NCBI RefSeq assembly: GCF_000336635.1
Contig: NZ_AOLY01000042.1
Coordinates: 163,136 to 227,135, forward strand
Source: Haloarcula japonica DSM 6131
GTDB lineage: Archaea > Halobacteriota > Halobacteria > Halobacteriales > Haloarculaceae
Direction: 5' to 3'
Length of the DNA: 64,000 nucleotides
Made by a program: the position numbers and the translations under genes. Below are positions 15,235-22,908 of this stretch, in pieces. How positions within the stretch are numbered: the first letter of the stretch is position 1; each line of letters starts with the position of its first letter. The notes under the pieces were generated by a model. The model was not told the origin of the DNA. It did no database searches and worked only from the letters and a program-made list of their open reading frames with translations.

Positions 15235-16590
15235 TCAGAGATAGCCGAGTCGCTCCAACCGCGACTTGACATCTATGTCGTCGAAGCCATCGATATCGTA
15301 TTCTGCCATTTCGTCCTCTCCGGCAGCGAGTTGGGTGATATCGAGCGTCTCACTGTGCTCTGCCGAGTCAGCGATAACGTCCGACGGCGGGCGGTCAATA
15401 GGTGTCCCGTCGCTCGGCTCGGACCGCCGGCCCCGCACGACCGCTTCGTACTCATCATCTCCCCACGCTGCGCGCTTGTAGACAGTATCGCCGGGTCCGT
15501 CTTGGTACACGAGCGACGCAGACTGTCGGAATCGGTCCGGTTCGTCAGTGTACTTCTCGGCGTACTCCGCCGTCTGCCCGGTGGGCGGTGCCTGATACGC
15601 AGTCGTCTGCCCATCGGGTGCGACGAACCACCCGGAGTCGTCCGCTTCGCCATCAAAGGTAGCCAGCACGGCGTCGGGCAACCGTGACAGCGTCGCCAAG
15701 GACTCGATTCGCCGCCCTTCGGTCTGCCCCGGTCCGCGGACGACCAGTGGGACGTGAAACAGTTCCTCCTGTGTCCCCATCCCGTGCATGACGGCCGGTG
15801 GCTCTGTGGCGGCCTGTGGCGGCTCTCCGAACCCATCACCGTGGTCCGATGTGATGACAACGAGCGTATCGTCTAAAACACCGCGTGCCTCCAGAGCACC
15901 GATGACCTCCTCCAGAATGGCGTCGGTCTGTCGAACCGCCCCGTCGTACAGCGGTTCGAGTAGCTGCCCGATGCCTGCCGGGAGTTGCTCCCCGTAGACG
16001 CTCCACTCCCATTTGATCGGGAGTTCGTCGTGCATTGCCCAGTAAAAGTCCGCACCCCACTCATCGTAGGCGTCCCGCGTCGCGTACGGCATATGCGCGT
16101 CCATCAGATTCAGGCACGCAGCCCAGGACGCCGATTGCTCGTCGACCCACTCTGTCAGCCTGTCAGCATACCAGAACCCGTCGACACCGTTGCGGGTCTC
16201 GGAGGGGTCGTCAACGTCTGTCGAGTCGGGCCGTTCCGTGACGACGGTCTCGAAACTGTCGCTGAGGCCGGACGGGTGCACTGTGAGATATGGGTTTTCG
16301 GTGAACACGCCGGTTTCGTAGCCCTCCCCGTTGAGGTAATCAAAGATGGTCTGGCCGGGTTCCAGCCGTTCGGTTATCTGGAGTTTGTGGCCCTCAGAGG
16401 GAACACCGGTGAACAGGCTTGTATGGGCCGGCAGCGACCAGCTCGCGGTCGTCCGTGCCTGCGTGTACACCGTCGCCTCACGAGCGAACTCTTCCAGAAA
16501 GGGTGTGGTCTTGCGCCGATGACCTAACAGCGAAGTGTTCGCCGCGCGTACGCAGTCGAGAACGACGAGTAACACGTTTGGCCGACCCAT
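15235..16590 (-). CDS. sulfatase-fold (alkaline phosphatase superfamily) hydrolase
   Basis: A 451-residue enzyme of the sulfatase fold. NVLLVVLDCVRA has the first metal Asp (Asp12), the aligned nucleophile region is SWSLPAHTSLFTG, and VITSDHGDGFGE provides the second Asp-His metal pair. The CxPxR site that is converted to formylglycine in true sulfatases reads SLPAH here (Ser52, Pro54, His56), so Ser replaces Cys and the Arg is lost. Many haloarchaeal members share this and may act on phosphate esters or surface glycans. No signal peptide is seen. A Usp gene follows about 120 bp downstream. Confidence 0.85.
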   Translation of the reverse strand: MGRPNVLLVVLDCVRAANTSLLGHRRKTTPFLEEFAREATVYTQARTTASWSLPAHTSLFTGVPSEGHKLQITERLEPGQTIFDYLNGEGYETGVFTENPYLTVHPSGLSDSFETVVTERPDSTDVDDPSETRNGVDGFWYADRLTEWVDEQSASWAACLNLMDAHMPYATRDAYDEWGADFYWAMHDELPIKWEWSVYGEQLPAGIGQLLEPLYDGAVRQTDAILEEVIGALEARGVLDDTLVVITSDHGDGFGEPPQAATEPPAVMHGMGTQEELFHVPLVVRGPGQTEGRRIESLATLSRLPDAVLATFDGEADDSGWFVAPDGQTTAYQAPPTGQTAEYAEKYTDEPDRFRQSASLVYQDGPGDTVYKRAAWGDDEYEAVVRGRRSEPSDGTPIDRPPSDVIADSAEHSETLDITQLAAGEDEMAEYDIDGFDDIDVKSRLERLGYL

Positions 16591-16910
16591 TGTCAGACTT
16601 TAGGAGGTGTCCACGGCAAAAGTATGTTCTGTAATCCGGATTTTCGATGTCGTAGCGGTGACTATATTTACACGTCCGAGGATATCATCTGACCGACGTT
16701 TGCCACTGATTGCCTCCGCGTCAATAGGCGGCTCCAATTTTGTGTCAGTAAGCCCATGCTCTCCTCCCACTGCCGTCAAAAAGCATCGCCAATACTCATG
16801 CTGTGACACGACATCTTCAATCAATGAGATAACACTATCCTCTCAAAACACGGTAGGCTAGGCTCCGCGGGAGTATATTTTATGTAGGTCGACAGTCTGA
16901 TGGTAAGCAC
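16591..16910. promoter_or_regulatory. divergent spacer with box A for the RHH gene
   Basis: About 320 bp between the sulfatase-fold gene and the RHH regulator. A TATA box AGTATATTTTATG at 16872-16884 is about 30 bp upstream of the GTG at 16911, indicating a leaderless or nearly leaderless mRNA. A minus-strand frame 16600-16824 is open for 74 codons but shows no recognisable family. Confidence 0.55.
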
Positions 16911-17309
16911 GTGGTCAAGTCAACGGTCCGGTTTCCCGAAGCGGTGATGGACTGCGTCGAGGAGATGGTAGCGGAGGGTGTCTTCTCGAACAAGTCCGAG
17001 TTTCAGCGGTTCGCCGTTGAGTACGTCCTTTCGGAAATCGAGGACTACGAACCCGAGATGGTTGATTTCGACGAGCTACAGAAAGAGGTTTTCCAGGACC
17101 CGCCGGCTTCCAGCGGGGCTGAGATATCGCCGGAGATCAACGAGAACTTCTACGAGAACGCTGCGCGCGTCCGACAGTTCGCTATCCGCGGTGATATCGA
17201 GACCGCAGAGGAGTACATCGACACTGCGTACCCCGTCACAGACCCTCGCTGCTTACTGCTTGACGACTTGCTCGAACCCTATCGACAGCGCGAAACCGAG
17301 GACGAATAG
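16911..17309 (+). CDS. ribbon-helix-helix transcription regulator
   Basis: A 132-residue protein. STVRFPEAVMDCVEEMVAEG is the ribbon strand plus first helix of an RHH (CopG/MetJ-like) domain and FSNKSEFQRFAVEYVL is the second helix. Residues 55-132 form an acidic C-terminal part with ARVRQFAIRGDIETAEEYIDTAYP, a tetratrico-like helix pair. The GTG at 16911 directly precedes the ribbon strand, and no ATG is available in frame. Haloarchaeal RHH proteins of this layout are widespread and some control cell division genes, but the target here is not visible. Confidence 0.8.
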   Translation: MVKSTVRFPEAVMDCVEEMVAEGVFSNKSEFQRFAVEYVLSEIEDYEPEMVDFDELQKEVFQDPPASSGAEISPEINENFYENAARVRQFAIRGDIETAEEYIDTAYPVTDPRCLLLDDLLEPYRQRETEDE

Positions 17310-17353
17310 GTCGCTTCCCGGAGCCGATACTCGGTTGAATCTTCTCCGGAGTG

Positions 17354-18427
17354 TCAGTCGTCGTCAGCGCGGGCCTCTGGCGCTTCCTCCGAACGTGGCC
17401 CAGCAGCGTGTCCCTCGTGGGTTAACGCCGTCGCGAACAGTTCCTCCGAGACAGCGGGCACGTCTGTATCCTCGACCGCTCCCTCGGATTCGATGTCGTC
17501 GACTGAGCGCGGGTACTTCCTGAGATCCTTGTGGATAGCAATGCCCGCGTCCGCGCCCTCACCCATCGCGACTGGAATCTGGTTGTGGCCCGGCGTCAGG
17601 TCTCCGACGGCGTAGACGCCGGAGACACTGGTCTCGCCGTGGTCGTCGACGGCCACTGTCCCGTCATCGTTTCTATCGAGCCCCAGTTCATCGGCCAGTT
17701 CCGCGTGGTAGTCCGACCCCAGCATCGGGAAGCCGCCCTTGTACTCCCGAACGCTTCCGTCCTCGAATTCGTACGCTGATAGCCAGCCGTCATCGTCGGT
17801 CTGCTTCCCGGAGAGCTCCGTCGCAACGATCTCGACCGGGTGATTGTCGAGCATCGTCTGCGTCTCGTCGCTCCACTCGGGCTCCTCGCCGCGAGTCAGT
17901 ATATCTACGTCGTCGGTGTAGTTCAGCATAATCATCGCGACGTGGGCCGCGGCTTCACCGGTCCCCATCACGAACACCGGCTCACCGACGAACATGAACG
18001 CGTCACAGTGGAGACACCAGTGCAGTCCCTTGCCGGTCCGCGGCAGCGGCGGGTCCGGACGTTCGTCGGCGAACCCGGTCGCCAGGACGACTCGCTTAAC
18101 CACCAGTTCGCCGTCGCCCGTCGTTACGGTGAATCCGTCCTCGTCCCCGTCGGCGAGTGGCTCGACCGACTCCACGAAGCCTCGCTCGTAGGTTCCGCCG
18201 TAATCCTGCACCTGTTCGCGTGCCGTCTCCAGGAACTCGTTCCCTGAAACGTCCTCGGTGACGCCGATGACGTTGTGTGTATCGGTCATCATCGCAGCGC
18301 GGCCCCCACCGCGGTTGATGACAATCGTGTCCATCCCTAGTCGGGTGGTGTACAGTGCGCTCGTCAGCCCGGCCGGCCCGCCGCCGACCACGGCTACATC
18401 ATAGTCGAACTGCCCATCGGTGTACAT
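17354..18427 (-). CDS. thioredoxin-reductase-like FAD/NAD(P)-dependent oxidoreductase
   Basis: A 357-residue flavoprotein. VAVVGGGPAGLTSALY (11-26) binds FAD, C138-L-H-C141 followed by DAF sits where bacterial thioredoxin reductase has CATCDG, GTGEAAAHVA (155-164) is the nucleotide-binding loop, and GVYAVGDLTPGHNQIPVAMGEGADA is the C-terminal FAD motif. A 55-residue acidic tail follows the core. The missing Gly after CxxC and variant NADPH loop suggest a paralogue rather than the main TrxB, as seen in haloarchaea that carry several such enzymes. ATG at 18427 is preferred; an ATG 6 bp upstream (18433) is possible. Confidence 0.85.
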   Translation of the reverse strand: MYTDGQFDYDVAVVGGGPAGLTSALYTTRLGMDTIVINRGGGRAAMMTDTHNVIGVTEDVSGNEFLETAREQVQDYGGTYERGFVESVEPLADGDEDGFTVTTGDGELVVKRVVLATGFADERPDPPLPRTGKGLHWCLHCDAFMFVGEPVFVMGTGEAAAHVAMIMLNYTDDVDILTRGEEPEWSDETQTMLDNHPVEIVATELSGKQTDDDGWLSAYEFEDGSVREYKGGFPMLGSDYHAELADELGLDRNDDGTVAVDDHGETSVSGVYAVGDLTPGHNQIPVAMGEGADAGIAIHKDLRKYPRSVDDIESEGAVEDTDVPAVSEELFATALTHEGHAAGPRSEEAPEARADDD

Positions 18428-18545
18428 TATCATAAGACACGTGCTCGAGGAATAAAAACAGCAGAACAGCGGCCACTTACACACCAATCTGTCGCTAGTG
18501 AGCCACTTCCCGAGCGATGCGAACGACAGGCTCTGGCCCTCCGTC

Positions 18546-19220
18546 TTACCCAGGACCGAGGGCTGCGATGTCGGCCCCGACCGTCGCCTGTGCATCAGCC
18601 GGGTTCGGATCACTGTCAGCCAGATGCGTCCACTCGTGGGCAGGCAGCGCCGATAGGTGCTCAGTGATCGCCGTGCTGTACGGCGTCGCTTTCACTGTGC
18701 TTTCGCTGTCGCCCCAGATGTGGTTGATGACGGTCATCGAATCGATGCGTATCTCGACCGACTCCGGGTCACACCGTGCTGCCAGTGCTTGCAGCCCGAG
18801 ATGGAGGGCAGCGTATTCGGCGACGTTGTTGTTCGTCCGGGAGCCGACCGGACGCCCGAGTCGGGCAATCGGCGTCTCGTCCGCCTGAATTACGGCCCCG
18901 GCACCCGCCGGACCGTTACTGTGCGCGCTGCCGTCCACATAGAGGACGACCTGTGACACAGTGGCCTCGGCCGTAGTCTGCTGTGATGGTGGCGGGCCTG
19001 ATTCGAGGAGATCGTCGATTGCGGTCCGTATTTCATCAGCAGTGGTCTCCGGGTCGAACAGGCCACCGTAGCCAGCGACGGCAGCATTGATTGCATCAAT
19101 AGCGGGGGTGAGTTCGTACCGGTACAGCGCAAGCAGTTCGTCGACCCGCATCGCCAGCGGCGAGAGCGTCTCCGCTGGCAGACGCTCTCTATCATCTGCT
19201 GGCTGGTTGTGACGGTCCAT
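18546..19220 (-). CDS. rnhA: ribonuclease HI (archaeal type with N-terminal helical domain)
   Basis: A 224-residue protein. Residues about 1-80 are helical and acidic; residues 91-220 are RNase HI with the DEDD catalytic set: Asp96 in YVDGSA, Glu135 in NNVAEYAAL, Asp160 in RIDSMTVI and Asp209 in NPADAQA. It removes RNA from RNA-DNA hybrids. Haloarchaeal RNase HI enzymes with an accessory N-terminal domain are known, though often with a different hybrid-binding domain. ATG at 19220 is chosen because the frame upstream lacks coding character. Confidence 0.87.
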   Translation of the reverse strand: MDRHNQPADDRERLPAETLSPLAMRVDELLALYRYELTPAIDAINAAVAGYGGLFDPETTADEIRTAIDDLLESGPPPSQQTTAEATVSQVVLYVDGSAHSNGPAGAGAVIQADETPIARLGRPVGSRTNNNVAEYAALHLGLQALAARCDPESVEIRIDSMTVINHIWGDSESTVKATPYSTAITEHLSALPAHEWTHLADSDPNPADAQATVGADIAALGPG

Positions 19221-19267
19221 CAGTAATACGTAGCTGCGGATGGCTAAAAGACACTTCGCCGCGACAG

Positions 19268-19408
19268 GCGAGGGATAGCAGGCTGCGCCCCGTGAGTACC
19301 AGTTGCTGACTGCGCCAACGTACCGGTGCACCCATTCGGGGAGATTGTTCAGGGTATCCAGCCGTGGCGCAGAACCTGCTCTCTCGATTAGAAGCGAGGG
19401 ATAACAGG
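19268..19408. repeat. pair of near-identical 15-bp direct repeats
   Basis: The element GCGAGGGATA-R-CAGG occurs at 19268-19282 and again at 19394-19408, 126 bp apart, in the spacer between the divergent RNase HI gene and the 109-aa gene. Both copies are on the plus strand. A role in regulating the divergent pair is possible but unproven. Confidence 0.35.
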
Positions 19409-19440
19409 TCAGATAAGCCGGCACGCCCTCCGGACAGCCA

Positions 19441-19770
19441 ATGAACGTCGATAGGATCACAGTAAGCCACACCGCTATGGAGAAAGCTGACCGATACCTA
19501 ACGCCAGAGCAACTCAAGACCGTACTGCGGGAACACACTGGCTACGTTTGCCGACGCACGTCACCGAACCACGACGACCTCTATCCGAACAACGAATTTA
19601 CACTCCGCGGTGAGTTTTGCGGACTACCGCTCGATATCGTGTTCGCCGTTGAAGACGACCACGTCACAGTCATCACACAGATGTCACAGCACAGCGACAG
19701 CCTGCGCGGACAGTTCTACGAGTACGTCGGTGACACCGCCGAGGACGCCGTCGAACACGCCCGGTCGTAG
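19441..19770 (+). CDS. conserved hypothetical protein, 109 aa
   Basis: A short soluble protein with predicted alpha-beta content: MEKADRYLTPEQLKTVLREHTGYVCRRT is mostly helical, NNEFTLRGEFCGLPLDIVFAVEDDHVTVITQMSQHSDSLRGQF gives three strands. Acidic, GC-rich third positions mark it as a real gene. No family is recognised; the overall layout (helix then strands with a DDHVTVITQM core) is reminiscent of small toxin-like DUF4258/RelE folds but no catalytic residues confirm that. The second ATG (19477) is an alternative start. It is divergent from rnhA and followed by a sugar dehydrogenase. Confidence 0.65.
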   Translation: MNVDRITVSHTAMEKADRYLTPEQLKTVLREHTGYVCRRTSPNHDDLYPNNEFTLRGEFCGLPLDIVFAVEDDHVTVITQMSQHSDSLRGQFYEYVGDTAEDAVEHARS

Positions 19771-19843
19771 AGCGCACGAGTTCAGCGGACTGTCCGCGGC
19801 TAGGGCCGCAGTTAACAGCACCGAGACCGTAGCGGTGGCTACG

Positions 19844-21052
19844 ATGGACAGACGGACGTTCCTCGCTGTCAGCGGACTCACAGTCGCGGGGACACTCACA
19901 GGCTGTAGTGCTCCCAGTGACGACCGCCAAACGGACGGTGCTCCAGCGACGGATTCCGGACAGACAGACGATGCAGCGACTGCTGTGACTGTCGAGACCG
20001 TCACCGATGGGCTCGAATCCCCCTGGAGCATCACGCCGCTGCCTGATACCTCGCAATTGCTGGTCACAGAGCGCGTCGGCCGCGTGGTGCTAGTCAATCC
20101 GACGGACGGCACAGTCACACCGGTCAGTAACGCACCGTCGGTGTACGCGAGCGGACAGGGAGGGATGCTCGATACGGCGTTCCACCCCGAATTTCCGGAC
20201 CCGGCGTGGGTGTATCTCACGTATTCGAAGGCCAACGACAGCGGTGAGTCGGCCACACATCTGGGCCGTGGCCGCCTGAACGTGGCTGACGCGCAGTTCG
20301 AGACGTTCGAACAACTGCATGTAGCAGAGCCGTTCGTCGACTCCGACGGGCACTTCGGTTCTCGTGTCGTGTTCGGTCCCGACGAGCTTGTGTACATGAC
20401 CGTCGGCGACAGGCAGTTCAAGGACTTCGGGCCCGACCACGTCGCACAGGACCTGACGAATGAACTCGGGACGACGCTCCGACTGACGCCCTCCGGCGGG
20501 ATTCCCGATGCGAACCCGTTCACTGACGACCCGAACGCGGCCGATTCGACATTCAGCTACGGCCACCGTAACGCACAGGGAATGACCGTCAACCCCGACA
20601 CCGGCGCTATCTGGCAGACTGAGTTCGGCGAGCAGGATGGCGACGAAATCAACATCGTCGAACGTGGCGCTAACTACGGCTGGCCGGTCGCTGACGAGGG
20701 CTGTACCTACGGCGGCGGCGACCCAATCGGCGTCAGCCACGCGGAGCGAGACGACGTCGTTGCACCAGTGTATTCGTGGGACTGCGGTTCGGGGGGGTTC
20801 CCGCCCAGCGGCGCGACTTTCTACACCGGCGACGCCTTCACTGAATGGAACGGTGACCTGCTCGTCGGTGGGTTGGCCTCGCAGTACCTTGCCCGGTTTA
20901 CCGTCGACGGGCGAACCGTTCAGGAAGCGACACCCCTCCTCGCCGACCGAGGGTGGCGCATCCGTGATGTCGTGGTCGAACCCGAGACTGGGAACGTCCT
21001 CGCCGTCATCGATTCGCCGGACGCACCCATCATCCGACTCCGCCCTGCCTGA
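19844..21052 (+). CDS. PQQ-dependent sugar (aldose) dehydrogenase family lipoprotein
   Basis: A 402-residue exported protein with a Tat lipoprotein signal (DRRTFLAVSG ... LTGCSAP). The propeller is that of soluble aldose sugar dehydrogenases (YliI-type): GLESPWSITPLPDTSQLLVTER, QGGMLDTAFHPEFPD, FGPDELVYMTVGD, YGHRNAQGMTV with a cofactor-loop His, and EFGEQDGDEINIVERGANYGWP. Such enzymes oxidise aldoses with PQQ and need Ca. Whether this host makes PQQ is not evident in the window, so electron acceptor and substrate are inferred from family only. The preceding in-frame extension to 19610 is not coding. Confidence 0.87.
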   Translation: MDRRTFLAVSGLTVAGTLTGCSAPSDDRQTDGAPATDSGQTDDAATAVTVETVTDGLESPWSITPLPDTSQLLVTERVGRVVLVNPTDGTVTPVSNAPSVYASGQGGMLDTAFHPEFPDPAWVYLTYSKANDSGESATHLGRGRLNVADAQFETFEQLHVAEPFVDSDGHFGSRVVFGPDELVYMTVGDRQFKDFGPDHVAQDLTNELGTTLRLTPSGGIPDANPFTDDPNAADSTFSYGHRNAQGMTVNPDTGAIWQTEFGEQDGDEINIVERGANYGWPVADEGCTYGGGDPIGVSHAERDDVVAPVYSWDCGSGGFPPSGATFYTGDAFTEWNGDLLVGGLASQYLARFTVDGRTVQEATPLLADRGWRIRDVVVEPETGNVLAVIDSPDAPIIRLRPA

Positions 21053-21240
21053 ATCGGCTGATTCGTCGACAACCGTGAGGACCGGCGACCTGTGCCCGTG
21101 ATCTCAATTGGCGTTGGAGCGATACACCAACGGTGAACGGGGCCGTCCTGGCCCCATACTCCCACAGATTCCTATCGATTAGACCCGGTTAGTGAGCCCC
21201 GTACCGCGGCATTTTTGCTTCTGAACCCGCTACACTAGCT

Positions 21241-21414
21241 GTGAACCAGACTGCGATTCTGCACGCCGCGTTCGGAGTACTGATCGTCGCAGGGTTCCTC
21301 GTTTCGGCACCACTGAGCTATGGCCTGTACGGGCTGGGGGCTGCGTGTTTCATCGCCGGCATCGTACTTGCACGGCGAGACAGCGACGGATCGGAAGCCG
21401 CGGACACCGTCTAG
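21241..21414 (+). CDS. 57-residue membrane protein
   Basis: A small gene read directly from sequence. It starts with GTG, has two hydrophobic helices (ILHAAFGVLIVAGFLVSA and YGLGAACFIAGIVLAR-type, with LSYGLYGLG between them) and ends in an acidic cytosolic tail RRDSDGSEAADTV. The pattern of coding-type third positions supports it. Haloarchaea have many such short two-helix proteins; function unknown. It sits downstream of the sugar dehydrogenase. Confidence 0.55.
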   Translation: MNQTAILHAAFGVLIVAGFLVSAPLSYGLYGLGAACFIAGIVLARRDSDGSEAADTV

Positions 21415-21520
21415 CCGCGGACCTGCGATGAATGGTGACCAGTGTGGACTGTAGCGATTGTGGGACTCTCGCCGTCCCAACATACCTGCTGTGTGTATGC
21501 ATCGACTGGTGTCTGCCCGG

Positions 21521-21994
21521 TCACGCTTCCTGTAGTCGACCACCGTCGACGGCCACGTTCTGACCGGAAATGTAGGCAGCCGCGTCACTACAGAAAAACA
21601 GAATCGGTGCCGCAACGTCCTCAAATGTGGCCGGCCGCCCGCGCGGGTACTCGGAGACATCCACCACAGTATTCTCGACCGCAAAGGGCGACACAGCGTT
21701 GACCGTAATCCCGTCGTCCTGTGTATCGTACGCCAGTGTGCGCGTAAACTGCAGGACTGCCTTTTTGGCTGCGAAGTACGGGAAGTTCATCGGCACTGCC
21801 CTGTCATCTCGCGCGTCCGCCACGCCGAAGTTGATAATCCGTCCCCAGTCGGCTGACCGCATTGACGAGAGCGCTCGCTGCGAGCACAGATACGTCGAGT
21901 ATAGACACCCTTCAACAGCAGTTTTCCACTCATCGAGGGACAGTAGTACTACCGTGACGAAACGACCCGCAGAACGGGCCGGTGTCGCGGACAT
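21521..21994 (-). pseudogene. SDR oxidoreductase, N-terminally truncated remnant
   Basis: The C-terminal two-thirds of a short-chain dehydrogenase/reductase. It retains SLDEWKTAVEGCLYSTYLCSQRAL, YFAAKKAVLQFTRTLA with the catalytic Tyr-x3-Lys, DGITVNAVSPFAVENT and the end ILFFCSDAAAYISGQNVAVDGG. The Rossmann N-terminus with TGxxxGIG is absent from this frame; instead a plus-strand fragment of exactly that region lies just beyond it (22008-22080). The INFGVAD segment also lacks the usual catalytic Ser. The start at 21994 is only where the frame opens, so I treat it as broken. Confidence 0.7.
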
Positions 21995-22100
21995 CGATTA
22001 CACGGGCATGCAGGTACTTGTCGCCGGTTCGACCAGCGGTATCGGGCGCGAAGCGGCGCTGTCTCTCGGCCGCGGTCTGTTTACTCCTTTCGCGCAATAA
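21983..22100 (+). pseudogene. inverted SDR N-terminal fragment
   Basis: Plus-strand codons encode VADIDYTGMQVLVAGSTSGI then GREAALSLGR, the NAD(P)-binding GxxxGIG start of an SDR, with the ATG at 22008. After about 22075 the frame runs into unrelated sequence and stops at 22100, overlapping the end of the neighbouring methyltransferase gene. It lies head-to-head with the C-terminal SDR fragment on the minus strand, as expected if the N-terminal piece of one gene was inverted in place and about 60 codons between them were lost. Confidence 0.65.
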
Positions 22101-22689
22101 CGGCGACAAGCGGATTGTTTTGGGGTTGCTCTGTGATTGTCTCCGTTACCGTCAGCCCACCTGCACGACAGTACGTCTTGACCAGCGTTGTGCGCTCGTC
22201 CATGTCAGTAACGCGCCACGCCCGGACCGCTTTCGTGGGAAACATCCGGTTCGTGAAGCTGATGACGACACGGCCCCGCGGTGCCAGAATCCGGTCGAAT
22301 TCACTGAATACAGCGCCCGGATACTGGAGATACTGGACCGAGAGCGCGCACAACACTGCATCGAACGCGTCATCATCGAGCGGCAGGGATTGCTCCCGGT
22401 TGAGGTCCTGCACGAACCATTTGTCGAGTGCGTCGTTAGCTGCAAGTTCAGCTTCGTTGAGGCCGTGACCGACAGTCCGACCATAGTCCACGTCCGGCAG
22501 GTGTGAGACCCAACTGCTCATGCAGTCGAAGATTCGGTCGCCGGGAGACAGCACCGACGCGTAGATGTTTGTCAACTTGTTTATGAAGCCATCATCGGCG
22601 TGTGTCACGAACCGCGGGTTATCGTAGAACGCTCCGTCATCGCCTTCATCACGCCGAGACCGCCCCAGCGAGGTGAGAACCGACGCCAT
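22081..22689 (-). CDS. SAM-dependent methyltransferase-fold protein
   Basis: A 202-residue protein with a Rossmann methyltransferase layout: DRIFDCMSSWVSHLP stands at motif I, GRTVGHGLNEAEL at motif II, VQDLNREQSLPLDDDAFDAVLCALSVQYL at motif IV, and ILAPRGRVVISFTNR at motif V. The usual motif I glycines are replaced (DCMSSW), a variant I associate with conserved haloarchaeal and bacterial proteins often labelled methyltransferase type 11, so cofactor binding is likely but less certain. ATG at 22689 is preferred over an extension. Its 3' end abuts the SDR fragment. Confidence 0.75.
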   Translation of the reverse strand: MASVLTSLGRSRRDEGDDGAFYDNPRFVTHADDGFINKLTNIYASVLSPGDRIFDCMSSWVSHLPDVDYGRTVGHGLNEAELAANDALDKWFVQDLNREQSLPLDDDAFDAVLCALSVQYLQYPGAVFSEFDRILAPRGRVVISFTNRMFPTKAVRAWRVTDMDERTTLVKTYCRAGGLTVTETITEQPQNNPLVAVIARKE

Positions 22690-22908
22690 ACTACTGGTTA
22701 GAACTCCATCAAGAAAACCCGAACGGCGGTTAAGCGGTGACTCGCTCCACACTGGGCGTACAGATGCGTCCGTGTGTCGCCGATAGCTATCCTGTGACTC
22801 ATTCCTTCGTCATCCGAGCCAGCATCCATCGGCCGGCGCACCACCCCCGAGTAACTTCCACCAACAGAGGACAACAACAGCGAGTGAGCCGTATACCGCG
22901 GCGTGCTG

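Noticed and set aside
16600-16824. 74-codon minus-strand frame upstream of the sulfatase-fold gene
   Set aside because: Promoter-region composition, no motif, and it overlaps the spacer carrying the RHH box A region.
18428-18613. N-terminal extension of the thioredoxin-reductase-like protein
   Set aside because: It is rich in Ser/Cys/Leu without the acidic bias of the core, and the FAD motif begins at the usual distance from ATG 18427.
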